The notes below the pieces were generated by a model. It did not search any database. It was given only the letters and a program-made list of their open reading frames with translations, and was not told where the DNA came from. The position numbers and the translations under genes are program-made. A stretch of DNA of 64,000 bases from Amycolatopsis taiwanensis DSM 45107 (GTDB lineage Bacteria; Actinomycetota; Actinomycetes; Mycobacteriales; Pseudonocardiaceae), in the NCBI RefSeq assembly GCF_000519205.1, contig NZ_KI912602.1:158380-222379 (forward strand). Reading direction: 5' to 3'. Below, in pieces: positions 15,966 through 24,116 of this stretch (the stretch's first letter is position 1; every line of letters begins with the position of its first letter).

Positions 15966-16195
15966 AGCGAGTCTCAAAGTCCGTGTTTCCGCCCGAGGTG
16001 ACCACGGGCGCGCGCCGGAGGCCTCGGATTCGGGGAGGCAGGCCGCCAACCCGAAGAAAGCAAGGGCCACGCGGGAGTCACGGTCTGGCTACCCAAATCC
16101 GATCGCGGTTAGAAAACACTGCCCAACGCGGTTCGCCGGACGATGGTTCGGACAGCCCGGTGACCGCGGAGTTGATCAACACGTAACCTTGACGG

Positions 16196-17917
16196 GTGAC
16201 CGGGGAAAGAGCTGCCGACGAAACACCGGAAGACCGCGAGACGCCCGCTCCGGACGAGCAGTCGAACGCGCCTGCCGAAAAAAAACCGTTCCAGGACAGC
16301 ACTTCGGCGACCGATGCCGACCCGGCGACGCCGGAAACCAGTGAACCGGTAACAAATGTGCCCGCGGACAACGATGCAGTGACCGACGGCGCCGCAACGG
16401 ACACATCACCGGTCGAGCCGTCGCTTACCGACGAGTCAATCGCCGAGAAGGAGCCCCCTGCAAATGCTGCCGCGACGGAGCCATCGGTGACCGCGCCACC
16501 GGCCACGGACGCTCCGGCACCCACCACCGAGCAGGACCGGCTGATCGCCGACCGGTACCGGATCGTGCGACGGATCGGCGCCGGCGCGATGGGCGTGGTG
16601 TACCTCGGACACGACCAGGTGCTGGACCGAACCGTTGCGCTGAAAGAACTCCTGCTGTCGCCCACGTTCAGCAAGGACGAGGCCGAGCACGCGCGGAAAC
16701 GCTCGTTCCGTGAGGCCCGCCTCTCCGCCCGGCTGCAACACCGGCACGCCATTACGGTCTTCAACGTCGTCGAGGACGACGGCAAACCCGTGCTGGTGAT
16801 GGAATATCTCGCCTCGAAGAGCCTCGCCGAGACGCTGGCCGAGCAGCGCAGCCTGCCGCCGGAGCAGGTCGCGCGAATCGGCGCGGAAGCCGCCTCCGCC
16901 CTCGCCGCGGCGCACGAGGCCGGCATCGTGCACCGCGACGTGAAACCGGGCAACATCCTGATCGGTGAGAACGGGTGCACGAAGATCACCGACTTCGGGA
17001 TTTCCCGCGCGACCGACGACGGAACCCTCACCGGCAGTGGCCACTTCGCCGGCACTCCCGCGTTCCTGGCCCCCGAGGCCGCCCGCGGCGAACAGCCGAG
17101 CCAGGCCGCCGACGTCTTCTCTCTCGGCGCCACCTTGTACACGGCGGTCGAAGGCCGTTTCCCTTATGGGCAAATCGAAAACCAGATGGCCCTGCTGTAC
17201 GCGGCGGCCGCGGGCCGGTACACGCCACCGAGCCAGGCCGGGCCGCTGACCGGTGTGCTGACCCGCATGATGGCCCTCGACCCTGCCGAGCGGCCGACCA
17301 TGGCCGAAGCCGCGCGCGAACTGGCCGGCGTGCTGACCCCGGAACCGCCACCGCGGCGGTCGCGGCGGAAGCTGTTCGCCGGACTCTCGCTGGTCGTCGT
17401 GGTCGCGGCCGCCGTGACGGCGGCGCTGATCCTGCTGCCGGGCACGAAGAATCAGAACGCCGCTCCCCCGGCGGACTCCCCGTCCATGACCGCGACGGCG
17501 CCGCCCAGCGAACTCAGCGTCTCGCCATCCGCCCCACCGACGTCCACCCACACGACAGTCACGACCACGACCGTCACCACGGCTCCCCCGGCCAGTTCAT
17601 CGGCAGGCTCGCTCGTCGACGCGGTGGCCGAGTACTACCCGCTGCTGAACGGCAACCTGGACGCCGCCTGGGCCAGGCTCGGCCCCGACCTGCAAAAAGT
17701 CGGCAGGAGCGGGTACGCGAGATACTGGAGTGACAAGACCGCCGTGGCAGTGGTCGGCACGCCCGAGCAGATCGGGCAGAACACCGTCAAGGTGACCATC
17801 CAGTACAACTGGAACGGCTCGCGCGTGCAGGAGACCCACACCCTCGGCATGATCGTCGTCGACGGGAAGCCGCTGATCAACACAGACCCGGGCGTGCCGC
17901 ACACCACAGTCGGCTGA
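16196..17917 (+). CDS. Membrane Ser/Thr protein kinase
   Basis: A 573-residue Hanks-type kinase. Residues 1-115 form an acidic, Pro/Thr-rich disordered extension, unusual because most homologues start at the kinase domain. The kinase domain (about 118-385) shows the glycine loop IGAGAMGVVY, the catalytic lysine in ALKELLL, HRDVKPGN, the DFG in TDFGIS and GTPAFLAPEA. One transmembrane helix follows (about 390-412, LSLVVVVAAAVTAALILLP). The extracellular part has a Thr-rich linker and a folded C-terminal domain of about 100 residues resembling an NTF2-like sensor rather than PASTA repeats. GTG start. The lipoprotein 107 bp downstream may be related. Ligand and substrates unknown. Confidence 0.93.
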   Translation: MTGERAADETPEDRETPAPDEQSNAPAEKKPFQDSTSATDADPATPETSEPVTNVPADNDAVTDGAATDTSPVEPSLTDESIAEKEPPANAAATEPSVTAPPATDAPAPTTEQDRLIADRYRIVRRIGAGAMGVVYLGHDQVLDRTVALKELLLSPTFSKDEAEHARKRSFREARLSARLQHRHAITVFNVVEDDGKPVLVMEYLASKSLAETLAEQRSLPPEQVARIGAEAASALAAAHEAGIVHRDVKPGNILIGENGCTKITDFGISRATDDGTLTGSGHFAGTPAFLAPEAARGEQPSQAADVFSLGATLYTAVEGRFPYGQIENQMALLYAAAAGRYTPPSQAGPLTGVLTRMMALDPAERPTMAEAARELAGVLTPEPPPRRSRRKLFAGLSLVVVVAAAVTAALILLPGTKNQNAAPPADSPSMTATAPPSELSVSPSAPPTSTHTTVTTTTVTTAPPASSSAGSLVDAVAEYYPLLNGNLDAAWARLGPDLQKVGRSGYARYWSDKTAVAVVGTPEQIGQNTVKVTIQYNWNGSRVQETHTLGMIVVDGKPLINTDPGVPHTTVG

Positions 17918-18024
17918 GAGCCGGCGGCAGTGATCGTGTTCGTTCCGTGTGGTGGTCGTCCCTACCATGCCGGTCTGGCTCACTCGAAGCCGGCATTTCG
18001 ACCTAATGTGAACGGAATCACGTC

Positions 18025-18948
18025 TTGCGTATTGTTGTTGGCATTGCATCACTCGTGACGGTCGCGGCACTGACCGCGGGTTGCGGCGGGTCGAGCAGCG
18101 GCGGTAGCGACGCCGGCGGCCCCGCGCGGCAGCTCAACCAGTCACTCACGCTCGACCAGGGCGAGGGAACGGCACTCGTCACGCTCGTCTCGGTCACCGA
18201 GTCCTACAAGGGCGACGGGGTCACCGCGAAAAGCGGAAACTTCGTCGGCGCCCAGCTGAAAATCGAAGGCAAGTCCGGGACTTTCAACGCTAACCCGTTG
18301 TACGTGTTGCTGAAGAAGGCGAACGGCGAAACTGTCAAATATGACGCCTTGGCCGTGCCGTCGGCCGAGAAGTTCGCCTCGGGGAGTGGCCCCGACGAAA
18401 TCTCCGCGGGCCAGACCATGCAGGGGACCCTGGCCTTCGATGCCCCCTACGAACCTCAGTCGTCGATCGTGGTCACCGACACACTGAGCCGGGTTCTCGG
18501 TGTTTGGCCCCTTTCCGGCGACAAGCCGACCCAGGGTGACGGCAGCGACAAGCGGGAGATCAACCAGACGAAGACGAGCAAGCAGAGCGACGCCTCCGCT
18601 GATGTCACCCTCGTCTCGGTCAGCGAGTCCACGGGCAGCCTCGACGAAGTTACCAAGCCGGAGAGCGGTCACCTCGTCATCGCCGAGCTGACCTTCAAGG
18701 GAAACAGCGGCGAATACCACGTCAGCTCCCTCTACGTGAAGCTGAAGAAGCCGGACGGCACGATGATCGACGAGACTGACGGCAACGGATCCTATGGAGT
18801 GGCCAAGGCGGAGGAGCTCCCTCTCGACGATCTGGCGGCCGGCAAGACCGTGACCGGAAAGGTCGCGTTCGACGCACCGCTCGAGCCGGGCAGCCACATC
18901 GTGATCACCGACACGTCCGACAACGTCACCGCGGACTTCTCGCTGTAG
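18025..18948 (+). CDS. Lipoprotein with two DUF4352-like domains
   Basis: A 307-residue exported lipoprotein. The signal ends in the lipobox LTAGC with the acylated cysteine at C20, followed by a Gly/Ser linker. Two homologous beta-rich domains follow (about 40-165 and 185-307). Each contains a VTLVSVxES strand, a YVxLKKxxGxxx strand and an AFDAPxEPxSxIVxTD strand, the pattern of DUF4352-like immunoglobulin-type domains. TTG start, chosen because it gives the complete signal peptide. It is probably an extracytoplasmic binding or sensing protein. Its position after the membrane kinase suggests a possible functional link. Confidence 0.8.
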   Translation: MRIVVGIASLVTVAALTAGCGGSSSGGSDAGGPARQLNQSLTLDQGEGTALVTLVSVTESYKGDGVTAKSGNFVGAQLKIEGKSGTFNANPLYVLLKKANGETVKYDALAVPSAEKFASGSGPDEISAGQTMQGTLAFDAPYEPQSSIVVTDTLSRVLGVWPLSGDKPTQGDGSDKREINQTKTSKQSDASADVTLVSVSESTGSLDEVTKPESGHLVIAELTFKGNSGEYHVSSLYVKLKKPDGTMIDETDGNGSYGVAKAEELPLDDLAAGKTVTGKVAFDAPLEPGSHIVITDTSDNVTADFSL

Positions 18949-18960
18949 CACGCCCCCGCC

Positions 18961-19070
18961 CGGCGAGTCCCACCTTCCCGTCGTGTGAGTCCCACGTTCC
19001 CGTTCGCCGGAACGTGGGACTCGCGCTACCGGAACGTGGGACACGCGCGACGGGAGTGTGGGACTCGCGG
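18961..19070. repeat. Bipartite 22-bp repeat array (copy 3)
   Basis: Two units (CGAGTCCCACCTTCCCGTCG) face two to three units in the opposite orientation (CCGGAACGTGGGACTCGCG), with centre TTCG. It lies between convergent genes and starts 12 bp after the lipoprotein stop. Confidence 0.9.
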
Positions 19071-19112
19071 TTTGGTGTTGGCACGGGCGCATGAGCTGCA
19101 CCGGGGGACCCT

Positions 19113-20273
19113 TCACCCGGTGCGTTCGGCTAGGCAGAGGAAGGCGTGCGGGGACCGGCCGATGCGGGTCAGCACGACGGTGGCCTCGGACGGGCCGCGT
19201 GGCTTGAGGCGGCGCCGCAACGCGTCCGGATCGACGTCCAGACCGCGCACCAGGATCTCCAGGCGCCCGACCTCGTGCCGCCGCAGCAGCGCACGCAGCG
19301 ACTTTTCCTGGTACGAACCGTGTTCGAGGACCCGGAACGCGCGAATTCCCGGCGGCGGCCGGTCCCCGGTGAGGTAGGCGATCCGCTCGTCGAGCTGCCA
19401 CAGGCCGTGGCGCGCGCCGTAGTGCCGGACCAGCCCGGCCCGCACGACGGCGCCGTCCGGGTCGATGATCCACTCGCCGGGCCCGGCCACGCCGGCGTCG
19501 TCCGGCTCCCGCTCCGTGATCGTCCACTGTTTACCGTCGGCGCGCAGGACGGTCGCCCGGCGTGCGGCGGTCGCCACCGAACCGGCCCACAGGCATGCCT
19601 CACGCACCTGGCCGTCCAGCGACACCACCTCGACCTCGCCGGCCCAGCCGAGCGCGGTGTAGTCGATGCCGGGCGCGCACTTGATCGCAAGATCCCGGCC
19701 CGCGTACACGCCGGCCAGGTCGTCCAACGGCGGCTGGTAGTCCTCCGGCCGCCACCTGCGGCGGCCCCCGGCGTCCCGCCTGGCCGGGTCCGCGATCACC
19801 ACCGTGTCCCGGGTGACCGGCCGTAACGCGTCCGCCCGCACCAGCGCCACACCCGGGCAGTTGTGCCGCGCCATGGCCAGGCGCACCTCGTCGAGGTCGG
19901 AGCCGACGCACCGGCGCGCCACCCGGGCGAGTTCGGCCAGGTCCGCACCGATCGAGCACGTCACGTCGTGCACGTCCCGCCCGGCCAGCCGCTGCGCCCG
20001 GTGCCGTGCCACCAGCGACGGGCTCGCCTGCTGGAGCGCGTCACCGGTGAGCAGCCACCGCTGGGCGCCATCCAGTTTGGACCCCGACCTGCGGCGCAAC
20101 AGCACGGTTTCCAGCACCGCCGACGACTTCTCGCCGACCAGCCGGCGTGCGGCCGCGACGTCGGCGACGCGGGTGGCGTCGGTCAGCGGTAGCGTGGCGC
20201 ATTCGGCCAGCGCTTGCTCACCTTCGGCCGAACGTAGGAAGGCGACGTCAGCAAGCGCGAACGGATAGGACAT
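19113..20273 (-). CDS. Class I SAM-dependent methyltransferase with THUMP-like C-terminus
   Basis: A 386-residue protein. Motif I is DVTCSIGADLAELAR (about residues 102-116), and an acidic loop SDLDEVRLAMARHN follows. The catalytic-type motif is VVIADPARRD, comparable to the DPxR of RNA methyltransferases. The C-terminal part (about 320-386, EILVRGLDVDPDALRRRLKP) matches the THUMP-like domain found in actinobacterial methyltransferases. Likely an RNA methyltransferase of unknown target. It lies 13 bp from the next gene on the same strand, so it could be the third gene of a crotonase-methyltransferase operon. Confidence 0.82.
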   Translation of the reverse strand: MSYPFALADVAFLRSAEGEQALAECATLPLTDATRVADVAAARRLVGEKSSAVLETVLLRRRSGSKLDGAQRWLLTGDALQQASPSLVARHRAQRLAGRDVHDVTCSIGADLAELARVARRCVGSDLDEVRLAMARHNCPGVALVRADALRPVTRDTVVIADPARRDAGGRRRWRPEDYQPPLDDLAGVYAGRDLAIKCAPGIDYTALGWAGEVEVVSLDGQVREACLWAGSVATAARRATVLRADGKQWTITEREPDDAGVAGPGEWIIDPDGAVVRAGLVRHYGARHGLWQLDERIAYLTGDRPPPGIRAFRVLEHGSYQEKSLRALLRRHEVGRLEILVRGLDVDPDALRRRLKPRGPSEATVVLTRIGRSPHAFLCLAERTG

Positions 20274-20286
20274 CGTTCAAAACGCG

Positions 20287-21243
20287 TCAGCGTTTCTGAC
20301 CCGTGATCATGACGTTGTAGAACAGCTCGCGGGGTAGCACCCGAGACAGCAGCTTCTTGTCCAACGCGGACAGACGCAACCACAGGTGGTACGCGAACAG
20401 CCGCCAGCGCAGCGTCAGCTTCTCCTGCGGCACCGCGGCCTCGAAGGTGCGGATCGGCCAGCCGGCCAGCGCCGCGGCGAACTCCTCGGTGACCGCACGC
20501 ACGCCGATCGCGCCCGCTCCCTGCGCCATCCGCTCCAGTTCGGCGGGGTCGAAGGTGTGCAGGTCGACCACGGCCTCCAGCGCCGCCGCCCGCGACGACG
20601 AGTCGAGTTCCGCCTGTGGGCGTCGCCACGACGACAACGGCGGTAGCCGGGTGATGTTCGTGGTCAGCCACCAGGTGAGCTGGCCGAGCCGGCGCGCGTA
20701 CCAGTCGCCGATCTTGGTGGGCTCGCCCGCGAACACGAACCGCCCTCCGGGCTTGAGCACCCGCAGCACCTCGGCGAAGGCCGCCCGCACGTCCGGGATG
20801 TGGTGCAGCACCGCGTGGCCGACGACCAGGTCGAAACTGTTGTCCGGGTAGGGAATGCGCTCCGCGTCGGCCACCCGGCCGTCCACGTCCAGCCCCAGCG
20901 CCGCCGCGTTGCGCAGCGCCACCTTGACCATCCCCGGAGACAGATCGGTGACCGAACCCTTCTTGATCACCCCGCCCTGCATGAGGTTGAGCAGGAAGAA
21001 CCCGGTGCCAGAACCCAGTTCCATGGCCGTCGGGTAGGGCTGGCCCGCTTCCCCCGCGACCGCGTTGAACACGCCGGTGGCGTAGGAGATGCAGCGCTCG
21101 TCGTAGGAGATCGACCACTTCTCGTCGTAGGTGTCGGCCTCCCAGTCGTGATAGAGCACGTTGGCCAGCTTCGGGTCGGCGTAGGCCGCCTCGACCTCGG
21201 CCTCGGTCGCGTGTGGGTTCGGCGCGGGATCGGTCACCGTCAT
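20287..21243 (-). CDS. Class I SAM-dependent methyltransferase
   Basis: A 318-residue protein with the Methyltransf_11 pattern: motif I ELGSGTGFFLLNL (about 70-82), motif II around VADAERIPYPDNSFDLVVGH, and motif III VLKPGGRFVFAGEP. The start ATG at 21243 overlaps the stop of the upstream enoyl-CoA hydratase by 4 nt (ATGA), so translation is coupled. The extra C-terminal 120 residues are helical. Substrate unknown. The coupling to a crotonase may indicate a role in lipid or acyl-chain metabolism. Confidence 0.87.
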   Translation of the reverse strand: MTVTDPAPNPHATEAEVEAAYADPKLANVLYHDWEADTYDEKWSISYDERCISYATGVFNAVAGEAGQPYPTAMELGSGTGFFLLNLMQGGVIKKGSVTDLSPGMVKVALRNAAALGLDVDGRVADAERIPYPDNSFDLVVGHAVLHHIPDVRAAFAEVLRVLKPGGRFVFAGEPTKIGDWYARRLGQLTWWLTTNITRLPPLSSWRRPQAELDSSSRAAALEAVVDLHTFDPAELERMAQGAGAIGVRAVTEEFAAALAGWPIRTFEAAVPQEKLTLRWRLFAYHLWLRLSALDKKLLSRVLPRELFYNVMITGQKR

Positions 21244-22019
21244 TTCCCTTCGAAGGTGGCCTTGCCCGGCCCGTTCTCGACGAAGGACCGCATGCCGTTC
21301 TTCTGGTCTTCGGTGGCCCACAGCGCGGTGAACAGGTGGGTCTCCAGAGCGAGCCCGCTGGCCAGGTCGACGTCCAGCCCACCGTCGATCGCAGCCTTGG
21401 CATTGGCCAGCGCGACCGCCGGGCCGCCGGCGAACTGGGCGGCCCAGGCCAGCGCGGTGGAGTACACGTCGTCCGGCGCGACGACCTGGTCCACGATGCC
21501 CAGAGAAAGCGCTTCCTCGGCCTTGGCGAACCGGCCCGTGAAAACGAGGTCCTTCGCCTTGCTCGGCCCGATCAGCCGGGCGAGGCGCTGCGTGCCCCCG
21601 GCACCCGGGATGATGCCCAGCAGGATCTCCGGCTGGCCCACCTTGACGTTGTCGCCGGCCACCCGCCGGTCGGCCGCGAGCGCGAGTTCGAGCCCGCCGC
21701 CCAGCGCGTAACCGGTGATCGCGGCGACCGTCGGCTTCGGGATCGCCGCCACGGCGGCCACCGTGGCCTGCAGACGCGTGCCGAAGGTGCGCATCTCCAC
21801 GTAGGTACGGGTGGACATCTCCTTGACGTCCGCGCCACCGCAGAAGGTCTTCTCGCCGCCGTAGAGGATCACCGCGCGCACGTCGGCCCGCTCGGCGGCC
21901 TCACTTGCGGCCTCGGCCAACTCCGCGGTGACCTGGCCGTTGATCGCGTTGACCGGCGGCCGGTCCAGCCGGATGGTGCCCACCCCGCCGTCGACCTCGA
22001 GCCGTACGAACTCGCCCAC
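21240..22019 (-). CDS. Enoyl-CoA hydratase/isomerase family protein
   Basis: A 259-residue crotonase-fold protein. The two oxyanion-hole segments are visible: GEKTFCGGADVKEM (about 55-68) and YALGGGLELALAADRR (about 104-119). The glutamate in GQPEILLGIIPGAGGT is at the usual catalytic position, which supports true hydratase activity on short 2-enoyl-CoA. Length is typical for single-domain hydratases. ATG start after GGAGGAGAACG. It leads a likely operon with the two methyltransferases downstream. Confidence 0.9.
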   Translation of the reverse strand: MGEFVRLEVDGGVGTIRLDRPPVNAINGQVTAELAEAASEAAERADVRAVILYGGEKTFCGGADVKEMSTRTYVEMRTFGTRLQATVAAVAAIPKPTVAAITGYALGGGLELALAADRRVAGDNVKVGQPEILLGIIPGAGGTQRLARLIGPSKAKDLVFTGRFAKAEEALSLGIVDQVVAPDDVYSTALAWAAQFAGGPAVALANAKAAIDGGLDVDLASGLALETHLFTALWATEDQKNGMRSFVENGPGKATFEGK

Positions 22020-22152
22020 GTTCTCCTCCTTACCGACCGGTAGCTCGTCGCAACCCTACTCTGTGTTATTCACCACGCGCGATCGACGAACGCGGACCGT
22101 TGAATGGCCGTCACCGTTCCCCGGGCCCCTGACCCGGCTACCGGCCGAGGAG

Positions 22153-22956
22153 TCATCGGCGGCGGGCGAAGAACCGGTAACCGGACCGTTCCAGCAGCAG
22201 ATCCTGGTCGAAGGTCTTGGACAGGTTCTCGGCGGTGATCACGTCGTCGACCAGGCCGGCCGCGACCGGCCGGCCCTCCCGCAGCAGCAGGGCGTGCGTG
22301 AAGCCCGGCGGAATCTCCTCCACGTGGTGGGTCACCAGCACGATCGCGGGCGCGTCGGGGTCGGCCGCCAGCGCGGACAGCCTGGCGACCAGGTCCTCCC
22401 GGCCGCCCAGGTCCAGACCGGCGGCCGGCTCGTCGAGCAGCAGCAGCTCCGGGTCGGTCATCAGCGCGCGGGCGATCAGGACCCGCTTGCGCTCCCCTTC
22501 GGACAGCGTGCCGAAGGTGCGCTCCGCCAACTGCTCCACGCCCATCGCGCCGAGCAGTTCCATGGCCCGGTCGATGTCGATCTTGTCGTATTCCTCGCGC
22601 CAGCGGCCCACCACCGCGTACCCGGCGCTGACCACGACGTCGCGCACCAACTCGTCGCCAGGCACACGCGCGGCGAACGCGCCGCTGGAGAAGCCGATCC
22701 TGGGCCGCAGCTCAAAGATGTTGACCTTGCCCAGCCGCTCGTCCAGGAGGTCCACCGTCCCGCTGGTGGGAAACAGTTCCGCTGCGGCCAGCCGGAGCAG
22801 GGTCGTCTTGCCGGCGCCGTTGGGCCCGAGCACCACCCACCGCTCGTCCAGCTCGACATTCCAGTCCACGTCGGCGAGCAACTCGTTGCGGCCGCGGCGG
22901 ACCGTAACACCCGACATCCGCACCACGAGGTCGTCAAGGTCAGTCACGGCACCCAT
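22153..22956 (-). CDS. ABC transporter ATP-binding protein
   Basis: A 267-residue ATPase: Walker A GPNGAGKTTLLR (about 41-52), signature LSEGERKRVLIARAL (a LSGGQ variant with E for G), Walker B LLLLDEPAAGLD, and H-loop VTHHVEEIP. No permease gene is adjacent. This stand-alone type (YlmA-like) often carries the LSEGE variant, and its role is uncertain. The ATG at 22956 is used; the frame remains open another 160 nt but only because it crosses the repeat array. A cytosolic or orphan transporter ATPase. Confidence 0.88.
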   Translation of the reverse strand: MGAVTDLDDLVVRMSGVTVRRGRNELLADVDWNVELDERWVVLGPNGAGKTTLLRLAAAELFPTSGTVDLLDERLGKVNIFELRPRIGFSSGAFAARVPGDELVRDVVVSAGYAVVGRWREEYDKIDIDRAMELLGAMGVEQLAERTFGTLSEGERKRVLIARALMTDPELLLLDEPAAGLDLGGREDLVARLSALAADPDAPAIVLVTHHVEEIPPGFTHALLLREGRPVAAGLVDDVITAENLSKTFDQDLLLERSGYRFFARRR

Positions 22957-23017
22957 TGTGGCCAGCGGCCCGGGTCCGTGTCGCGCCGCCCCCGCGGCGA
23001 CATGCGTCACGTCTTCG

Positions 23018-23195
23018 GCGCGAGTCCCCCTTTCCCGTCGCGCGAGTCCCCCTTTCCCGTCGCGCGAGTCCCACCTTCCCGACGCGCGAGTCCCACCTTC
23101 CCGACGCGCGAGTCCCACCTTCCCGACGCGCGAGTCCCACCTTCCCGACGCGCGAGTCCCACGTTCGGCGTCTACCGCAGTGTCGGACTCGCGCC
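23018..23195. repeat. 22-bp repeat array (copy 4)
   Basis: About seven tandem units GCGCGAGTCCCACCTTCCCGAC (the first two have CCCCTTTCCC) run to 23167, then one degenerate unit in the opposite orientation (CGCAGTGTCGGACTCGCGCC, 23176-23195). This array lies between divergent genes, unlike most others. Confidence 0.9.
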
Positions 23196-23340
23196 AGTCC
23201 AGCCTGCCGGTCGAGGGGCCCCGAGTTCGGTCGCTGCGATACTCCCGTAGTGCCCGGAGCGCTCGCCCGGTGCTCCGAGCGTTCCGCCGCTAGGCTGGGA
23301 GGAGTAGCAGAACACGAGATGATCTACTCGGGAGTTCGCT

Positions 23341-23832
23341 ATGCGGTGGAAGACCAAGGTGCGTGACCTACCCGGCCGAATCGCGGTCGGCGCCTTCATC
23401 CTCAATTCGGGGTTGGACAAGCGCGACGCCGACGCCGCGCGCCAGCTGCACGGTTTTGCCAGCGGCACATACCCATTTCTTGGCAAGATCGATGCAAAGA
23501 CGTTCGCCAAGTCGCTGTCCGCGAGCGAGATCGCCCTCGGGACGACGTTGTTGGTTCCGGTCGTACCCACTGTCGTCGCGGGGGCCTGCCTGACGGTGTT
23601 CGCCTGCGGGTTGGTCGGGCTTTACCTGCGCACTCCGGGCATGCGCCAGTCGGGCAGCCTACGCCCCACCGAACAGGGCGTCCCGCTGGCCAAGGACTTC
23701 TGGCTGCTCGGGGTGGGTCTCGGCTACGTCCTCGATGGGCTCACCTCCGACCACGAGGAGGCTCGAAGCACCTTCAACACCAGGCGCCGAAGGAGGGCCC
23801 TGTGCCGCGCCGCCATGCGATTCATGGCGTGA
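23341..23832 (+). CDS. Membrane protein, DoxX-like
   Basis: A 163-residue protein with about three hydrophobic segments: LPGRIAVGAFILNSGL near the start, IALGTTLLVPVVPTVVAG in the middle, and FWLLGVGLGYVLDGL. The N-terminus (VGAFILNSGLDKRDADA) and size resemble actinobacterial DoxX-like small membrane proteins. The last 25 residues are very basic (RRRRRALCR). ATG with CGGGAG upstream. Function unknown. Followed by 280 bp that hold mainly a repeat array. Confidence 0.65.
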   Translation: MRWKTKVRDLPGRIAVGAFILNSGLDKRDADAARQLHGFASGTYPFLGKIDAKTFAKSLSASEIALGTTLLVPVVPTVVAGACLTVFACGLVGLYLRTPGMRQSGSLRPTEQGVPLAKDFWLLGVGLGYVLDGLTSDHEEARSTFNTRRRRRALCRAAMRFMA

Positions 23833-23956
23833 CCGTGGTATTCACCACGTTTGACCGTTGAGCCACCCACGGGCCTCGCCGCGCGCTTGCGAACCCGTGG
23901 TCGTCTGGTTTCCGCCGAGAGGCCGCCGGGCGGCGGCTCTTGCCCCAGCCCGGCCG

Positions 23957-24109
23957 CAGTGTGGAACTCGCGCTACAGGAGCGCGGGTCCCACACTCGGT
24001 ACGGGAGCGTGGGACTCGCGCTACGGGAACGGGGGACTCGCGCTACGGGAACGGGGGACTCGCGCTACGGGAACGGGGGACTCGCGCTACGGGAATGGGG
24101 GACTCGCGA
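23957..24109. repeat. Bipartite 22-bp repeat array (copy 5)
   Basis: Starts with mixed-orientation units (GTGTGGAACTCGCGC, GCGGGTCCCACACTCGG) and continues with five tandem units GGGAACGGGGGACTCGCGCTAC. It ends at the stop of the phosphorylase gene, between convergent genes. Confidence 0.9.
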
Positions 24110-24116
24110 CGAGGCG